Assembly: GCF_020171745.1 (NCBI RefSeq)
Contig: NZ_JAIVAH010000017.1
Span: forward strand, 62,001-126,000
DNA from: Prescottella equi
GTDB taxonomy: Bacteria > Actinomycetota > Actinomycetes > Mycobacteriales > Mycobacteriaceae
Length of the DNA stretch: 64,000 bases
Direction of reading: 5' to 3'
Shown: one piece after another, positions 7,346 to 16,675 of the stretch
Layout of the letters: each line of letters begins with the position of its first letter
Position numbering within the stretch: the first letter of the stretch is position 1
Position numbers and translations under genes: made by a program
The notes under the pieces: generated by a model
What the model was told of the DNA's origin: nothing
Database searches by the model: none
Seen by the model: only the letters and a program-made list of their open reading frames with translations

Positions 7346-9724
7346 TCACGGCCGGTCCAGCCGGACCAAAAGGGCGACGGGAAGACGGCCGAACACCTTC
7401 GTCAGCGGGATGGAGCCCGCGTAGACCTCGCCGGTGAGCCGGTCGAACCAGCTTCCGGTCGGTAGCGCGATGCCCGAACTGCCCCAGCCGTTCTCGGCGA
7501 TCAACACGCTGTGCCGAGTCGCCAGCGCGATGACGTCGGAGGCTGCGCCGACCGGTCCCCTGGCGAAGCCGATGAGGTGGTCCCGGGTCGGGCCGACCCC
7601 GAACACGGGACGGTAGTGCCCGCCGACGAAACTGTTCGGGCGTTCTCGCCGCAGCCGCAGCGCGATCCGTGTCACGTGCAGTTTCGCCGCTCCCGACGCG
7701 TCGATCGGCGGGGTCTCCACGCCGGGGGTGTCCATCGACTTCAGGAGGGCGCGTCGGACGGTGTAGTCGACGGGACGCCGGTTGTCGGGGTCGACCAGCG
7801 AGTCCTCCCACAGTTCGGTGCCCTGGTACACGTCGGGGATGCCGGGCCCGCACAGTTGCAGCAGCTTCTGGCCCAGCGCGTCCGACCATCCGTGCGGTGC
7901 CAGGTGCTGGGCGATCCGGCCGATGCTGCGGCCCACCGGGCCGTCGACGACCCGGTCGATCCAGTCGTGCAGCGCACCCTCGAACTTCGCATCGACCTCG
8001 GTCCACGACGTGCGCACGCCGGCCTCGCGGGCGGCTTTCTCTGCGTAGCGGTGGAGGCGTGGCCGCAGGTCGACCGCGTCGGGAGACGGTCCGTCGACGG
8101 GCCACACACCGAACATGTTCTGCCACAGCATCAGTCCCAGGACGCCGTCCGGACTGGGGGCCGACATCTCCCAGTCGGCGACGCACCGTGCCCACAGTTC
8201 CGGGACCTGCGAGAGCACCCCGATGCGGGCGCGGACGTCCTCGCCGCGTTTGGTGTCGTGTGTCGACAGGGTGGTCATCGTGCGGGGCCAGAGGCGGGAG
8301 CGTTCGTGGGCGCGCAGATGGAACTCGGCGGGGGAGCAGCCGACGACTGCGGGGTTGCCGCCGACCTCGAGGAGCGACACGAGCCGGGGGGTGCGATAGA
8401 ACAGGCAGTCCTCCACGGCCTTCGCGGTGACGGCCCCGCACACCTGGTGGAACCGGGTCCGGGACTCGGTACCGTCGACGAGGGCGCTCGCGAGCGTCGT
8501 CAGTGCCGTCTGCCATTCAGGATGCCGGTCGACGGTGTCGCCGATGACCCGTGGCAGGACACCCGCCAGGGGCGCGTAGTCGGACCGGTACACCGGCATG
8601 TGCGCGAGCACCTCGATCAGTGCCTCGCGCAGTTGCTCCGGATTGCAGAACGTCGGCGAGTCCCGCAGCACCGCCCGCGTCAGTCGGCGCACCTCGGGGG
8701 CGAGATCGCCGCGAGCGACGCTGCGGCGCAGCTCCGTTCCCTTCTCGTCCAACCAGTCACGGTCCCCGGGCGCGCCGGCCCGGGCCGCCAGTTCGGTCAG
8801 CGCCGCGGCCCCGGCCGGGTCGAGAAACACGCCGCCGTACTCGGCGAGGGCGTCGTAGCCGGTGGTGCCGTCGATCGGCAGCGTGGGATCGAGGGGTTCC
8901 CCGGCCGCGAGGACCTTCTCGGCCACCAGCCAGCGCTCGGGGCCGATCAACTCGCGCAGGTTGCGCAGGTAGCCGGCGGGATCGCTCAACCCGTCGGGGT
9001 GATCGACCCGGACACCGTCCACCATGTCGTCGCGCACCCACGATGCGAACTGGTGATGGGTGGTGTCGAACACCCGTGGATCCTCCTGCCGGAGCGCGGC
9101 CAGATCGTTGATCGCGAAGAAGCGCCGATAGCCGACCCGCCCCTCCCGCCACGGCACCAGCCGATACGGCTGCCGGGCGTGGATCTCCCGCGGGTCCCCG
9201 TCGTCGGTGCCGGGGGCGATCGGGAAGCGCTGGTCGCCGAGCGCCAGCAGGGGAGTGCCGCCCGTGCGGTCGACCGTCAGGCCGAGGAGATCACCCTCCT
9301 CGGCCAGCACGGGCAGCGCGATCCGTCCGTCGGTGCCGTTGTCGTCGCGCCAGTCGATGTCGAAGAACCGCGCGAACGGCGACCGGTGGCCGTTCGTCAG
9401 CACGTCCCACCACCAGCGGTTCTGCTGTGGCCGGCCGATTCCGGCATGGTTGGGCACCAGGTCGACGATCAGACCCATGCCCCGCTCGGTCAGTTCCGCG
9501 GACAGTGCGACCAGCGCGGGGCGCCCGCCCAGTTCGGACGACACCGACGTGGGATCGGTGACGTCGTAGCCGTGGGTGGATCCGGGCATCGCCGTCAGGA
9601 TCGGCGAGAGGTAGACGTGCGAGACGCCGAGACGATCGAGATAGTCGGCGAGTCGGCGCGCGTCGTCGAGGGTGAACACGTCGCCCCGAAGTTGCAGGCG
9701 GTAGGTCGCGGTGATCGGTTTCAT
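7346..9724 (-). CDS. treY: Malto-oligosyltrehalose synthase
   Basis: GH13 intramolecular transglucosylase that converts the reducing end of maltodextrins to a trehalose unit. The 792-residue protein starts MKPITATYRLQL and contains DLVPNHAG, the nucleophile region GVRVDHPDGLSDP (about Asp240), the acid/base LVAEKVL (about Glu266) and STHDTKR. Its ATG at 9724 overlaps the TGA of treX in an ATGA, so the two are translationally coupled. Frame and length agree with the usual family size of 750-830 residues. Confidence 0.94.
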   Translation of the reverse strand: MKPITATYRLQLRGDVFTLDDARRLADYLDRLGVSHVYLSPILTAMPGSTHGYDVTDPTSVSSELGGRPALVALSAELTERGMGLIVDLVPNHAGIGRPQQNRWWWDVLTNGHRSPFARFFDIDWRDDNGTDGRIALPVLAEEGDLLGLTVDRTGGTPLLALGDQRFPIAPGTDDGDPREIHARQPYRLVPWREGRVGYRRFFAINDLAALRQEDPRVFDTTHHQFASWVRDDMVDGVRVDHPDGLSDPAGYLRNLRELIGPERWLVAEKVLAAGEPLDPTLPIDGTTGYDALAEYGGVFLDPAGAAALTELAARAGAPGDRDWLDEKGTELRRSVARGDLAPEVRRLTRAVLRDSPTFCNPEQLREALIEVLAHMPVYRSDYAPLAGVLPRVIGDTVDRHPEWQTALTTLASALVDGTESRTRFHQVCGAVTAKAVEDCLFYRTPRLVSLLEVGGNPAVVGCSPAEFHLRAHERSRLWPRTMTTLSTHDTKRGEDVRARIGVLSQVPELWARCVADWEMSAPSPDGVLGLMLWQNMFGVWPVDGPSPDAVDLRPRLHRYAEKAAREAGVRTSWTEVDAKFEGALHDWIDRVVDGPVGRSIGRIAQHLAPHGWSDALGQKLLQLCGPGIPDVYQGTELWEDSLVDPDNRRPVDYTVRRALLKSMDTPGVETPPIDASGAAKLHVTRIALRLRRERPNSFVGGHYRPVFGVGPTRDHLIGFARGPVGAASDVIALATRHSVLIAENGWGSSGIALPTGSWFDRLTGEVYAGSIPLTKVFGRLPVALLVRLDRP

Positions 9725-11841
9725 GAGTGGCCGTCCCGCCGCAGTACGAGCAGGGATCGGGACGGAACCTCGAGCGTGTCCCCGGAGTGTGCGACGAGAT
9801 CCGTTGCACCCGTTGAAGCTGCGGTGTCCAGCTCGCCGACCCATCGGATGTCGGACGGTCCCCCCGGAACCGCGAACTCGAGGTCCGCGTCGTGGGCGTT
9901 GAAGAACAACAGGAACGAGTCGTCGACCACACGCCGGCCCCGGTGATCGGGTTCGGGGATCGCGTCACCGCCGAGATAGACGACCAGTCCCTTGCCGAAG
10001 CCGCTGTCCCAGTCCTCGGTGGTCATCTCCCGTCCGGTCGGGGTCAGCCACGCGATGTCGGGGCGGTGCTGGTCGCGGACCGGGCGGCCGGCGAGGAATC
10101 GGCGCCGCCGGAACACCGGGTGCGCAGCCCGCAGTGTCGTCGCGCGCCGGGCGAACGCGAGCAGGTCCGCGTTCGCGTCGGCCAGCGACCAGTCCATCCA
10201 CGACAGCGGCGAGTCCTGGCAGTAGACGTTGTTGTTGCCGTGCTGGGTGCGGCCGATCTCGTCGCCGTGCGCGAGCATCGGGGTGCCCTGGCTGAGTAGC
10301 AGCGTCGCGAGGATGTTCCGGCGTTGGCGGGCCCGCAGGGCGAGGATCTCCGGGTCGTCGGTAGGCCCCTCCACGCCGCAGTTCCAGGAGCGGTTGTGGC
10401 TCTCGCCGTCCCGATTGTCCTCGCCGTTGGCCTCGTTGTGCTTCTCGTCGTACGACACCAGGTCGGCGAGGGTGAAGCCGTCGTGCGCGGTGACGAAGTT
10501 GATGCTCGCGCTGGGGCGTCGCCCGGTGGCCTCGTACAGGTCCGACGACCCGGTCAGCCGGGACGCGAACTCGCCCAGGGTGGCCGGCCGGCCCCGCCAG
10601 TAGTCGCGGACGGTGTCGCGGTACTTGCCGTTCCACTCGGTCCACAGCCCGGGGAAGTTGCCGACCTGGTAGCCGCCCTCGCCGACGTCCCAGGGCTCGG
10701 CGATCAGCTTCACCTGGCTCACCACCGGGTCCTGTTGCACCAGGTCGAAGAACGCGGAAAGCCGGTCCACGTCGTGCAGTTCGCGGGCGAGGGTCGACGC
10801 CAGATCGAAGCGGAACCCGTCGACGTGCATTTCGGTGACCCAGTACCGCAGCGAGTCCATGATGAGCTGGAGGGTGTGCGGGTGCCGGGCATTGAGACTG
10901 TTGCCGGTGCCCGTGTAGTCCGTGTAGCGCGACCGATCGTCGTCGTCCAGTCGGTAGTAGGCGGCGTTGTCGATGCCGCGGAAGACGACGGTCGGACCGC
11001 GATGGTCGCCCTCGGCGGTGTGGTTGTAGACGACGTCGAGGATCACCTCGATCCCGGCGTCGTGGAACGCGCGGACCATCGTCTTGAACTCGGTCACCAC
11101 GCCGCTCGGTTTGGTGGCCGACGAGTACTCGGTGTGCGGTGCCAGGAATCCGAAGCTGTTGTAGCCCCAGTAGTTTCGCAGCCCCTGATCGAGCAGGACC
11201 TGGTCGTGCATGAACTGGTGCACCGGCATCAGCTCGATCGCGGTGACCCCGAGCGCGCGGAGGTGGTCGATCACCGCGGGATGCGCGAGCCCGGCGTAGG
11301 TGCCGCGCAGCTCCGCCGGGATCTCGGGATGCGTCGCGGTCATGCCCTTGACGTGCGCCTCGTAGATGAGGGTCTCGTGGTAGGGCGTGCGGGGCGCGCG
11401 GTCGGCGCCCCAATCGAAGAAGGGATTGATGACGACCGTCGTCATGGTGTGGCCGAGCGAGTCCTCTCCGTAGGTGTGCAGTGAGGGATGTCCGTCGAAG
11501 GCGCCGTCGAACGCCTTGCCGTAGGGATCGAGCAGCAACTTGGACGGATCGCACCGCAGCCCGGCTTCCGGGTCGAACGGGCCGTGGACCCGGAAGCCGT
11601 ACCGCTGCCCGGGCCCGACCGACGGCAGGTAGGCGTGCCACACGTGGCCGTCGACCTCGTCGAGCGGGACGCGGGTCTCGGTGCCGTCCTTGGCGACCAG
11701 GCACAGGTCCACGGCCTCGGCAGCCTCGGAGAACAGGGAGAAGTTGGTACCGCCGCCGTCGTACGTGGCACCGAGCGGATACGCGGCCCCCGGCCACATC
11801 TCGACCGGCGGTGTTCCACCGGCCCCGTCGCTCCGCTCCAT
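9721..11841 (-). CDS. treX: Glycogen debranching enzyme (isoamylase type)
   Basis: Hydrolyses alpha-1,6 branch points of glycogen to supply linear maltodextrin to TreY. The 706-residue product has an N-terminal CBM48-type domain (YPLGATYDGGGTNFSLFSE), then the GH13 barrel with DVVYNHTAEGDHRGP, the nucleophile segment GFRFDLAST (about Asp345), LIAEPWD (about Glu380) and THDGFTLADL. First gene of the treX-treY pair. The divergent small secreted-protein gene starts 129 bases away, so the treX promoter lies in 11842-11970. Confidence 0.93.
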   Translation of the reverse strand: MERSDGAGGTPPVEMWPGAAYPLGATYDGGGTNFSLFSEAAEAVDLCLVAKDGTETRVPLDEVDGHVWHAYLPSVGPGQRYGFRVHGPFDPEAGLRCDPSKLLLDPYGKAFDGAFDGHPSLHTYGEDSLGHTMTTVVINPFFDWGADRAPRTPYHETLIYEAHVKGMTATHPEIPAELRGTYAGLAHPAVIDHLRALGVTAIELMPVHQFMHDQVLLDQGLRNYWGYNSFGFLAPHTEYSSATKPSGVVTEFKTMVRAFHDAGIEVILDVVYNHTAEGDHRGPTVVFRGIDNAAYYRLDDDDRSRYTDYTGTGNSLNARHPHTLQLIMDSLRYWVTEMHVDGFRFDLASTLARELHDVDRLSAFFDLVQQDPVVSQVKLIAEPWDVGEGGYQVGNFPGLWTEWNGKYRDTVRDYWRGRPATLGEFASRLTGSSDLYEATGRRPSASINFVTAHDGFTLADLVSYDEKHNEANGEDNRDGESHNRSWNCGVEGPTDDPEILALRARQRRNILATLLLSQGTPMLAHGDEIGRTQHGNNNVYCQDSPLSWMDWSLADANADLLAFARRATTLRAAHPVFRRRRFLAGRPVRDQHRPDIAWLTPTGREMTTEDWDSGFGKGLVVYLGGDAIPEPDHRGRRVVDDSFLLFFNAHDADLEFAVPGGPSDIRWVGELDTAASTGATDLVAHSGDTLEVPSRSLLVLRRDGHS

Positions 11842-11970
11842 GCTGCTGAACCCTAGCCGGAAGCGGTCGGGTGCACCCGGGCTGCGGTGCGCGATTCACG
11901 GGCCTGTCGCTCGTGCGGGATTCCGGTCTAGCGTGGAACGAGATCGAGTCACCGGGAGAGGTGAGGTCCC

Positions 11971-12267
11971 ATGTTCTTCCAGTCGCGCGCAGCGAGGGTG
12001 GCCGCCGTGGTGATCGGCTCGGCCGTCGTCGGATCCGGAGCACTCGTGGTCGGTGCCGGCCAGGCCGCAGCGCAGGAGGCGCCGCCGGGACCCGCGATCC
12101 TGGGCATCGAACTCGACGAGGAGGACGGCCGGCCCACCGTCGAGATCGACTACGTGAACCTTCAGGGTGAGCGGCGTGAGATCGACGTCGATCTGCAGAC
12201 CGGCCGCATCATCGAGAGTGAACCCGAGGACGAGGCGACGATGCCCGCCGCGACCTCCCAACGCTGA
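11971..12267 (+). CDS. Small secreted acidic protein, PepSY-like
   Basis: A 98-residue protein with an Ala-rich signal peptide (residues 1-35, AGQAAAQ cleavage region) and a short acidic mature part. The stretch TVEIDYVNLQGERREIDVDLQTGRI resembles half of a PepSY repeat. ATG 11971 follows GGGAGAGGTGAGG. Probably exported to the cell wall or the medium; function unknown. Confidence 0.65.
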   Translation: MFFQSRAARVAAVVIGSAVVGSGALVVGAGQAAAQEAPPGPAILGIELDEEDGRPTVEIDYVNLQGERREIDVDLQTGRIIESEPEDEATMPAATSQR

Positions 12268-12435
12268 CCGCCCGCCCGACCGACTGCGGATTCGGGGGCT
12301 TACCGCCGCACGATCACCGCTCTAGACTGAGGGTCCGACGACCCTCCATTGCGGCTGCGTCGTTTGAACGGTTTGTCCCGCAACCTGATCCGTGACATCG
12401 GGGCGACCGGAGCTGTCCCTCCGGAGGTGTTTTCC

Positions 12436-14109
12436 GTGACCGTTTCGAATCCCATGGACGGCGGCGACACCGCCTGGGTGCTGGTCTGCGCCGCGCTGGT
12501 GCTGTTCATGGTTCCAGGTCTGGCGTTCTTCTACGCCGGAATGGTGAAGAGCCGCAACACGTTGGTGATGATCCAGCAGAACTTCGTCCCGCTCGGTGTG
12601 GTGACGGTGGTGTGGATCCTGATCGGACACAGCATCGCCTTCAGCGACGACGCCGCGGGGGGACTGTTCGGTGACCTGAAGCTGTTCGCCCTGCAGAATC
12701 TGGACGAAGCACCCAGTCCGGCACTGCATGTCGTGGTGCCGGGAGTCGCGATACCGGCGTTGGCCTTCGTGGCGTACCAGATGATGTTCGCGATCATCAC
12801 GCCCGCCTTGATCACCGGGGCGACGGCAAACCGGTTGAAGATCGCGGGATGGGTGACGATCCTCGCGGTGTGGCCGGTGATCGTGTACGCACCGATCGCG
12901 CACTGGCTGTTCAACCCTGAGGGTTGGCTCGCGAGCCGAGGCGCGCAGGACTGGGCGGGCGGCATGGTGGTCCACGCGTCGGCGGGGGCTGCTGCGCTGG
13001 CGATCCTTCTGGTCGTCGGCCGGCGGACCGGCTGGCCCGACACCGAGACGGTCCCGCACTCGGTGCCGCTCACGATGATCGGCGCCGGCATCCTGTGGTT
13101 CGGCTGGTTCGGGTTCAATGCGGGAGATGGTCTGCAGGCGAACGGTATTGCCGCGCAAGCCCTGCTCAACACCCACGTCGCGGCGGCCGCGGGCATGGTG
13201 ATCTGGCTGATCATGGAGCGCTTCCGGCAAGGGCGGTCCACCGTGGTGGGTGCGGCGACCGGCGCGGTGGCGGGGCTGGCGACGATCACGCCGTGCGCCG
13301 GATACGTCGACACCGCGTCCGCGCTGCTGATCGGCGCGATCGCCGGATTCGCCTGTCAGTTCGCGCTGCGCCTGAAGGTGCTGTTCAGGTTCGACGACGC
13401 GCTCGATGTGATCGCCGTGCACTTCGTCGGCGGCGTGCTCGGCTCGCTCCTGCTGGGCTTCTTCGGGAAGAAGGCGATCAATGTGATCGGGGCCGACGGA
13501 CTCTTCTTCGGTGGGGGCTTCTCGCTGCTCGGGAACCAGGCGCTCGCGCTCGTCGTCGTGATCGCGTTCTCGTTCGTCGTCACGTTCGCGATCGCGATCA
13601 CCACGGACAAGACCGTGGGCCTGCGGCTGCCGGCCGACGAGGAGTTCGGTCTGGACCGCCGTCGGCAGGGGATGGACGCCTACCAGTTCGCGCCGTCGTT
13701 CGTCGCCGGAGCCGGGCTGGCGTCGGGTGCGGTCGACGAGCCGCCGGTGACTTCGACCCGGATTGCACAGTCGCCACCGGGAGTGCAGTATCGCCTGGTC
13801 ACGGTGCTCGTCCGGGCGGTCGACGCGGGCAAGCTGGAACTCGCCCTCCGCGAGGCCGGCGCCCGATCGATAGTGGTGACCGAGGTGCACGCCCCCTCGA
13901 CCCATCGCGACACGGTGGTGATGCGCGATCAGCGCAGCGAGCTCGTGCTCGCCTTGCGTCTCAAGGTGGAGGTCCTGGTGCGCGATGCGGATGTCGAGGC
14001 TGTGCTCGATGCGCTGGACCGCAACACGATCGGCGGCCACGAGGGTTACGTGCAGCAAGCAGCGGAACCACTGACGGCGCAGGCCCGCTCGGACGACTCC
14101 GTCAGCTGA
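12436..14109 (+). CDS. amt: Ammonium transporter with fused C-terminal PII-like domain
   Basis: A 557-residue Amt family channel. The Amt part (residues about 10-400) has AFFYAGMV, the substrate site QDWAGGMVVH with the first pore His, and DVIAVHFVGG with the second pore His. Past the short basic cytosolic tail and a linker, residues about 450-535 (QYRLVTVLVR ... EAVLDALDRNT) match the fold pattern of PII/GlnB: LVTVLVR for strand 1, a REAG helix, VVTEVHAP, and LRLKVEVLV. The T-loop tip is short and lacks the usual Tyr-containing YRGAEY. GTG 12436 has CGGAGGTG upstream; the ATG six codons later is possible. No separate glnB or glnD lies nearby, so the fused domain may gate the channel itself. 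Confidence 0.88.
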   Translation: MTVSNPMDGGDTAWVLVCAALVLFMVPGLAFFYAGMVKSRNTLVMIQQNFVPLGVVTVVWILIGHSIAFSDDAAGGLFGDLKLFALQNLDEAPSPALHVVVPGVAIPALAFVAYQMMFAIITPALITGATANRLKIAGWVTILAVWPVIVYAPIAHWLFNPEGWLASRGAQDWAGGMVVHASAGAAALAILLVVGRRTGWPDTETVPHSVPLTMIGAGILWFGWFGFNAGDGLQANGIAAQALLNTHVAAAAGMVIWLIMERFRQGRSTVVGAATGAVAGLATITPCAGYVDTASALLIGAIAGFACQFALRLKVLFRFDDALDVIAVHFVGGVLGSLLLGFFGKKAINVIGADGLFFGGGFSLLGNQALALVVVIAFSFVVTFAIAITTDKTVGLRLPADEEFGLDRRRQGMDAYQFAPSFVAGAGLASGAVDEPPVTSTRIAQSPPGVQYRLVTVLVRAVDAGKLELALREAGARSIVVTEVHAPSTHRDTVVMRDQRSELVLALRLKVEVLVRDADVEAVLDALDRNTIGGHEGYVQQAAEPLTAQARSDDSVS

Positions 14110-15367
14110 CGTGTTTCTCGAGTGGCACCGTGTTGGGGCCGACGACCAACTGGCCGCTGTGAACCGTGAGCAGCCAGACCGGTAGGACCGCGATACACAG
14201 CACCGGCACCACCCCGAAGGACGCCACCATCGTCGCCCCGATGAACAGGCCCAGCCAGCAGCTGCGTACCGCGACGACGAGGGCACCGAGCACCGCGCAC
14301 GACACCGTCAGGGCGAGCGGAACCGTGTCGAACAGCGCGTGCACCAGCAGCCCGACGTCGAGCCCGACGAACACGGAGGCGAACGTCCGGCCGCCCCGGA
14401 ACCCGCAGCTCGACGCGACGAGCAGCGCCACCAGGTTGATCAGCGCGAAGATCGCGAGCCGGCCCGCCGACTGGTTTCCGGCGTCGGCGGTGACCCGCCC
14501 CATGTTCTCGGCGTCCTTGAAGAGCGTCGCGGGTCCACCGATCGCGCCGAGGACGCCGAGGATCGCGCCGCCGAGCCCGATCGCCAGGACCGGGTTCGGC
14601 AGTGCGTGGAACAGCGCGTGCATCCGGTGGAAGGCGGGGACGCCCAGCAGGAAGAAGGCGGCGGTGCCGACCGCGATGAGTGTCCCGATCAGGACGTGCC
14701 CGATCGTGGGCCATCGGTATTCGGGGACGTCGATGATGAGCATCGGCCGGTCGAGGAGGAACATCGTCGCGGTGCCCGCGCCGGCCGCGACGAGCGGCGC
14801 GAACATGTTCTCCCACAGTTCGCCTTTCGGGCGGCGTCCGGCGAGTTCGACGAACGCCAGCGGTCCGGCGAGCGGGGTACCGAACAGGACGCCGATCGTC
14901 GCGGACGTCGTCAGCCAGACGACGCGTTTGGTCGGCATGGTCGGCCACAGCCGGCCCAGGATCCACGCCGCGACCGCGACGTTGATCGCGATCAGCGGGT
15001 TCTCCGGGCCGAGGCTCACACCGGCACCCAGCGCGAGCGCCACGACGAGCGCCAGCGACGGCAACGAGCCGAGCGGGATCGGCGGACCCACCAGTCCGGC
15101 GGTCGCGGGGTCGGGTCCGCCGTGCCCCGGCAGCTTCCACACCAGCAGGCCCACCAACAGACCGATTCCGGTGAGTACCGCGAAGATCCACCACCGGGCA
15201 TAGCCGTCGAACCCGATCAGATCGGGGATCCAGGCGTAGAGCAGGTCGGTGACCCGGTCGGTGACGAGCACCATCACGATCGGGATGACCGCGGCCGCCA
15301 CACCCACGAGAACGGAGGGGACGGCCTCGCGGGCGATCGTCCGGGTGCTCGGGAACACGACGTCCAA
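14102..15367 (-). CDS. CLC-type ion channel/transporter (YfeO-like)
   Basis: A 421-residue polytopic membrane protein with about ten membrane segments. CLC signatures: GAGVSLGPENPL (the GxxGP selectivity/gating loop, with the Glu following), SATIGVLFGTPLAGPLAF, and GFRGGRTFASVF. This variant is that of the YfeO/ion channel protein branch of CLC. I chose TTG 15367 because GGAGGCAG precedes it; other starts further upstream would add a polar tail. The gene converges with amt and overlaps it by 8 bases. Likely transports chloride or fluoride; the ion is not determinable from sequence. Confidence 0.85.
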   Translation of the reverse strand: MDVVFPSTRTIAREAVPSVLVGVAAAVIPIVMVLVTDRVTDLLYAWIPDLIGFDGYARWWIFAVLTGIGLLVGLLVWKLPGHGGPDPATAGLVGPPIPLGSLPSLALVVALALGAGVSLGPENPLIAINVAVAAWILGRLWPTMPTKRVVWLTTSATIGVLFGTPLAGPLAFVELAGRRPKGELWENMFAPLVAAGAGTATMFLLDRPMLIIDVPEYRWPTIGHVLIGTLIAVGTAAFFLLGVPAFHRMHALFHALPNPVLAIGLGGAILGVLGAIGGPATLFKDAENMGRVTADAGNQSAGRLAIFALINLVALLVASSCGFRGGRTFASVFVGLDVGLLVHALFDTVPLALTVSCAVLGALVVAVRSCWLGLFIGATMVASFGVVPVLCIAVLPVWLLTVHSGQLVVGPNTVPLEKHVS

Positions 15368-15559
15368 CGCTGCCTCCGGTGTCTCCCTGTTCGACGGGTC
15401 GGAGTGCTCGTCCTCCACGCTACGACGCCCGGGCGGGCAGGCGCAGGTACTCCGGCACCGCGCAGCGGGATGACGGGTCGGCGTCCGGTAACAGAATCCC
15501 GTTCGTCGGGGATATCCGGACAGGAGTGGGTCGACATGATCGAAATCGGGGGAGTTCTC

Positions 15560-16108
15560 GTGAAGACACGCATGTTTCAGCGTCTGTTCTCTGCTGCGGT
15601 CGTTTCCGCGGCGCTGTCCGCAGTAGTGGTCACGGGGGCGGCCGGGCCCGCGGCCGCGTTGCCCGGCACCGACCCGTTGACGTCGATCGTCGGATCGGTG
15701 GAGGGAGGTTCGTCCGGTGGGGTCGGTTCGTCGGAGCACCTCGGCGTCGACGCGCTCGTCGCGGCCCGCAACGCGGGCGTCCCGGTCTACGAGGTCGGTC
15801 GGACCGTGATCGTCTCGGCAACGAAGATGGGCACGGTCTACGCCACCGAGTACCGGCGGGTGCACGAGGTCGACGCCCTCGAGTCTCCGACGACGAAGTT
15901 CGTTGCCGTCGGTGCCGCCGCGCCGGACAACTTCTACGTCGTCGCCGGATACGACAACAGGAACTGGATCGTGGTGAACATGCGCCCGAGCGGAAACCCT
16001 GTCTTCGGCGGCTATCTCTACGACACGACACCGCAGTCGTGGTGGAACAGCCCGACGATCCCGACCGCGGATGCCGGTCCACGGGTCGGCGTCGCCTTCA
16101 TCGGCTAG
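15560..16108 (+). CDS. Secreted protein of unknown function
   Basis: A 182-residue protein with a typical signal peptide (KTRMFQRLFSAAVV..., cleavage near AAALPG, about residue 35). The mature part starts with a Gly/Ser linker and continues with a compact domain rich in Val/Tyr (VPVYEVGRTVIVSATKMGTVYATEYRR). GTG 15560 is preceded by GGGGGAG and gives the better signal peptide; an in-frame ATG at 15536 would add 8 residues. I do not recognise the domain. Divergent from the CLC gene, 192 bases between starts. Confidence 0.7.
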   Translation: MKTRMFQRLFSAAVVSAALSAVVVTGAAGPAAALPGTDPLTSIVGSVEGGSSGGVGSSEHLGVDALVAARNAGVPVYEVGRTVIVSATKMGTVYATEYRRVHEVDALESPTTKFVAVGAAAPDNFYVVAGYDNRNWIVVNMRPSGNPVFGGYLYDTTPQSWWNSPTIPTADAGPRVGVAFIG

Positions 16109-16330
16109 AAGGGCATGGGCGACGATGCCAACTCGTTGAGGTAGGAGGCGCCGACGGCCGGCCGAGCGGACCACTGACACTTCGCCGCGGCGCGCTCATC
16201 CACCGACGCGCGTGCTGTGCGGGTGAGGAGGGTGTAGCCGCCGCGTCATGTCTGAGAAGTCGGCGCCACCAGCGTTCCACGTCGCGGGGATCCCATCATT
16301 GCGCCGGGACCCAGGACGTCATTCCTGGCC

Positions 16331-16615
16331 ATGCAGGACCGCGCGGACCAGGGCGCCACGAACGAGTGGATCGACCTCGCGGAGGACCCGCGGACACCTC
16401 CGACGCCACTACGTGGCGGGTTCGTCCTGCGGACAGGATCGGAAGCGTTGCTCGAAATCATCGACCGTTATCGCAGAATAGGTGTCAACCACATGGCATT
16501 CGGCGTCCAGCACGGAGCCCGTCCCGCCGCGGAGGTGGTGCAACAGCTCATCGAAGAGGTCGCCCCCCACTTCCCGGCGCTCGAGGGCGCTGAGCCTCGG
16601 CCGGCGGCATGGTGA
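16331..16615 (+). pseudogene. C-terminal remnant of an LLM-class flavin-dependent oxidoreductase
   Basis: The last part of this frame (GGFVLRTGSEALLEIID through GVNHMAFGVQHGARPA to EEVAPHF, ending at 16615) matches the C-terminal end of luciferase-like monooxygenases, where a 'GVxHLxFGxQ' strand is followed by a PAxEV helix. The preceding 300 residues of that family are missing: upstream of about 16390 no frame continues the homology. It is therefore a truncated remnant. The rest of the interval 16109-16675 holds nothing else that I can recognise. Confidence 0.55.
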
Positions 16616-16675
16616 CCCGCGCCGTTGCGGGTGCTCCATAGAGGTTTCGGAGCCCGCGGATCAGCCAGGAAATTG

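Noticed and set aside
7511-9946. Long plus-strand frame (811 codons) antisense to treY
   Set aside because: Antisense shadow; GC-rich third positions of treY leave the opposite frame open.
14339-16108. 589-codon plus frame across the CLC gene
   Set aside because: Only its last part (from 15560) is the real secreted protein; the front is antisense to the CLC gene.
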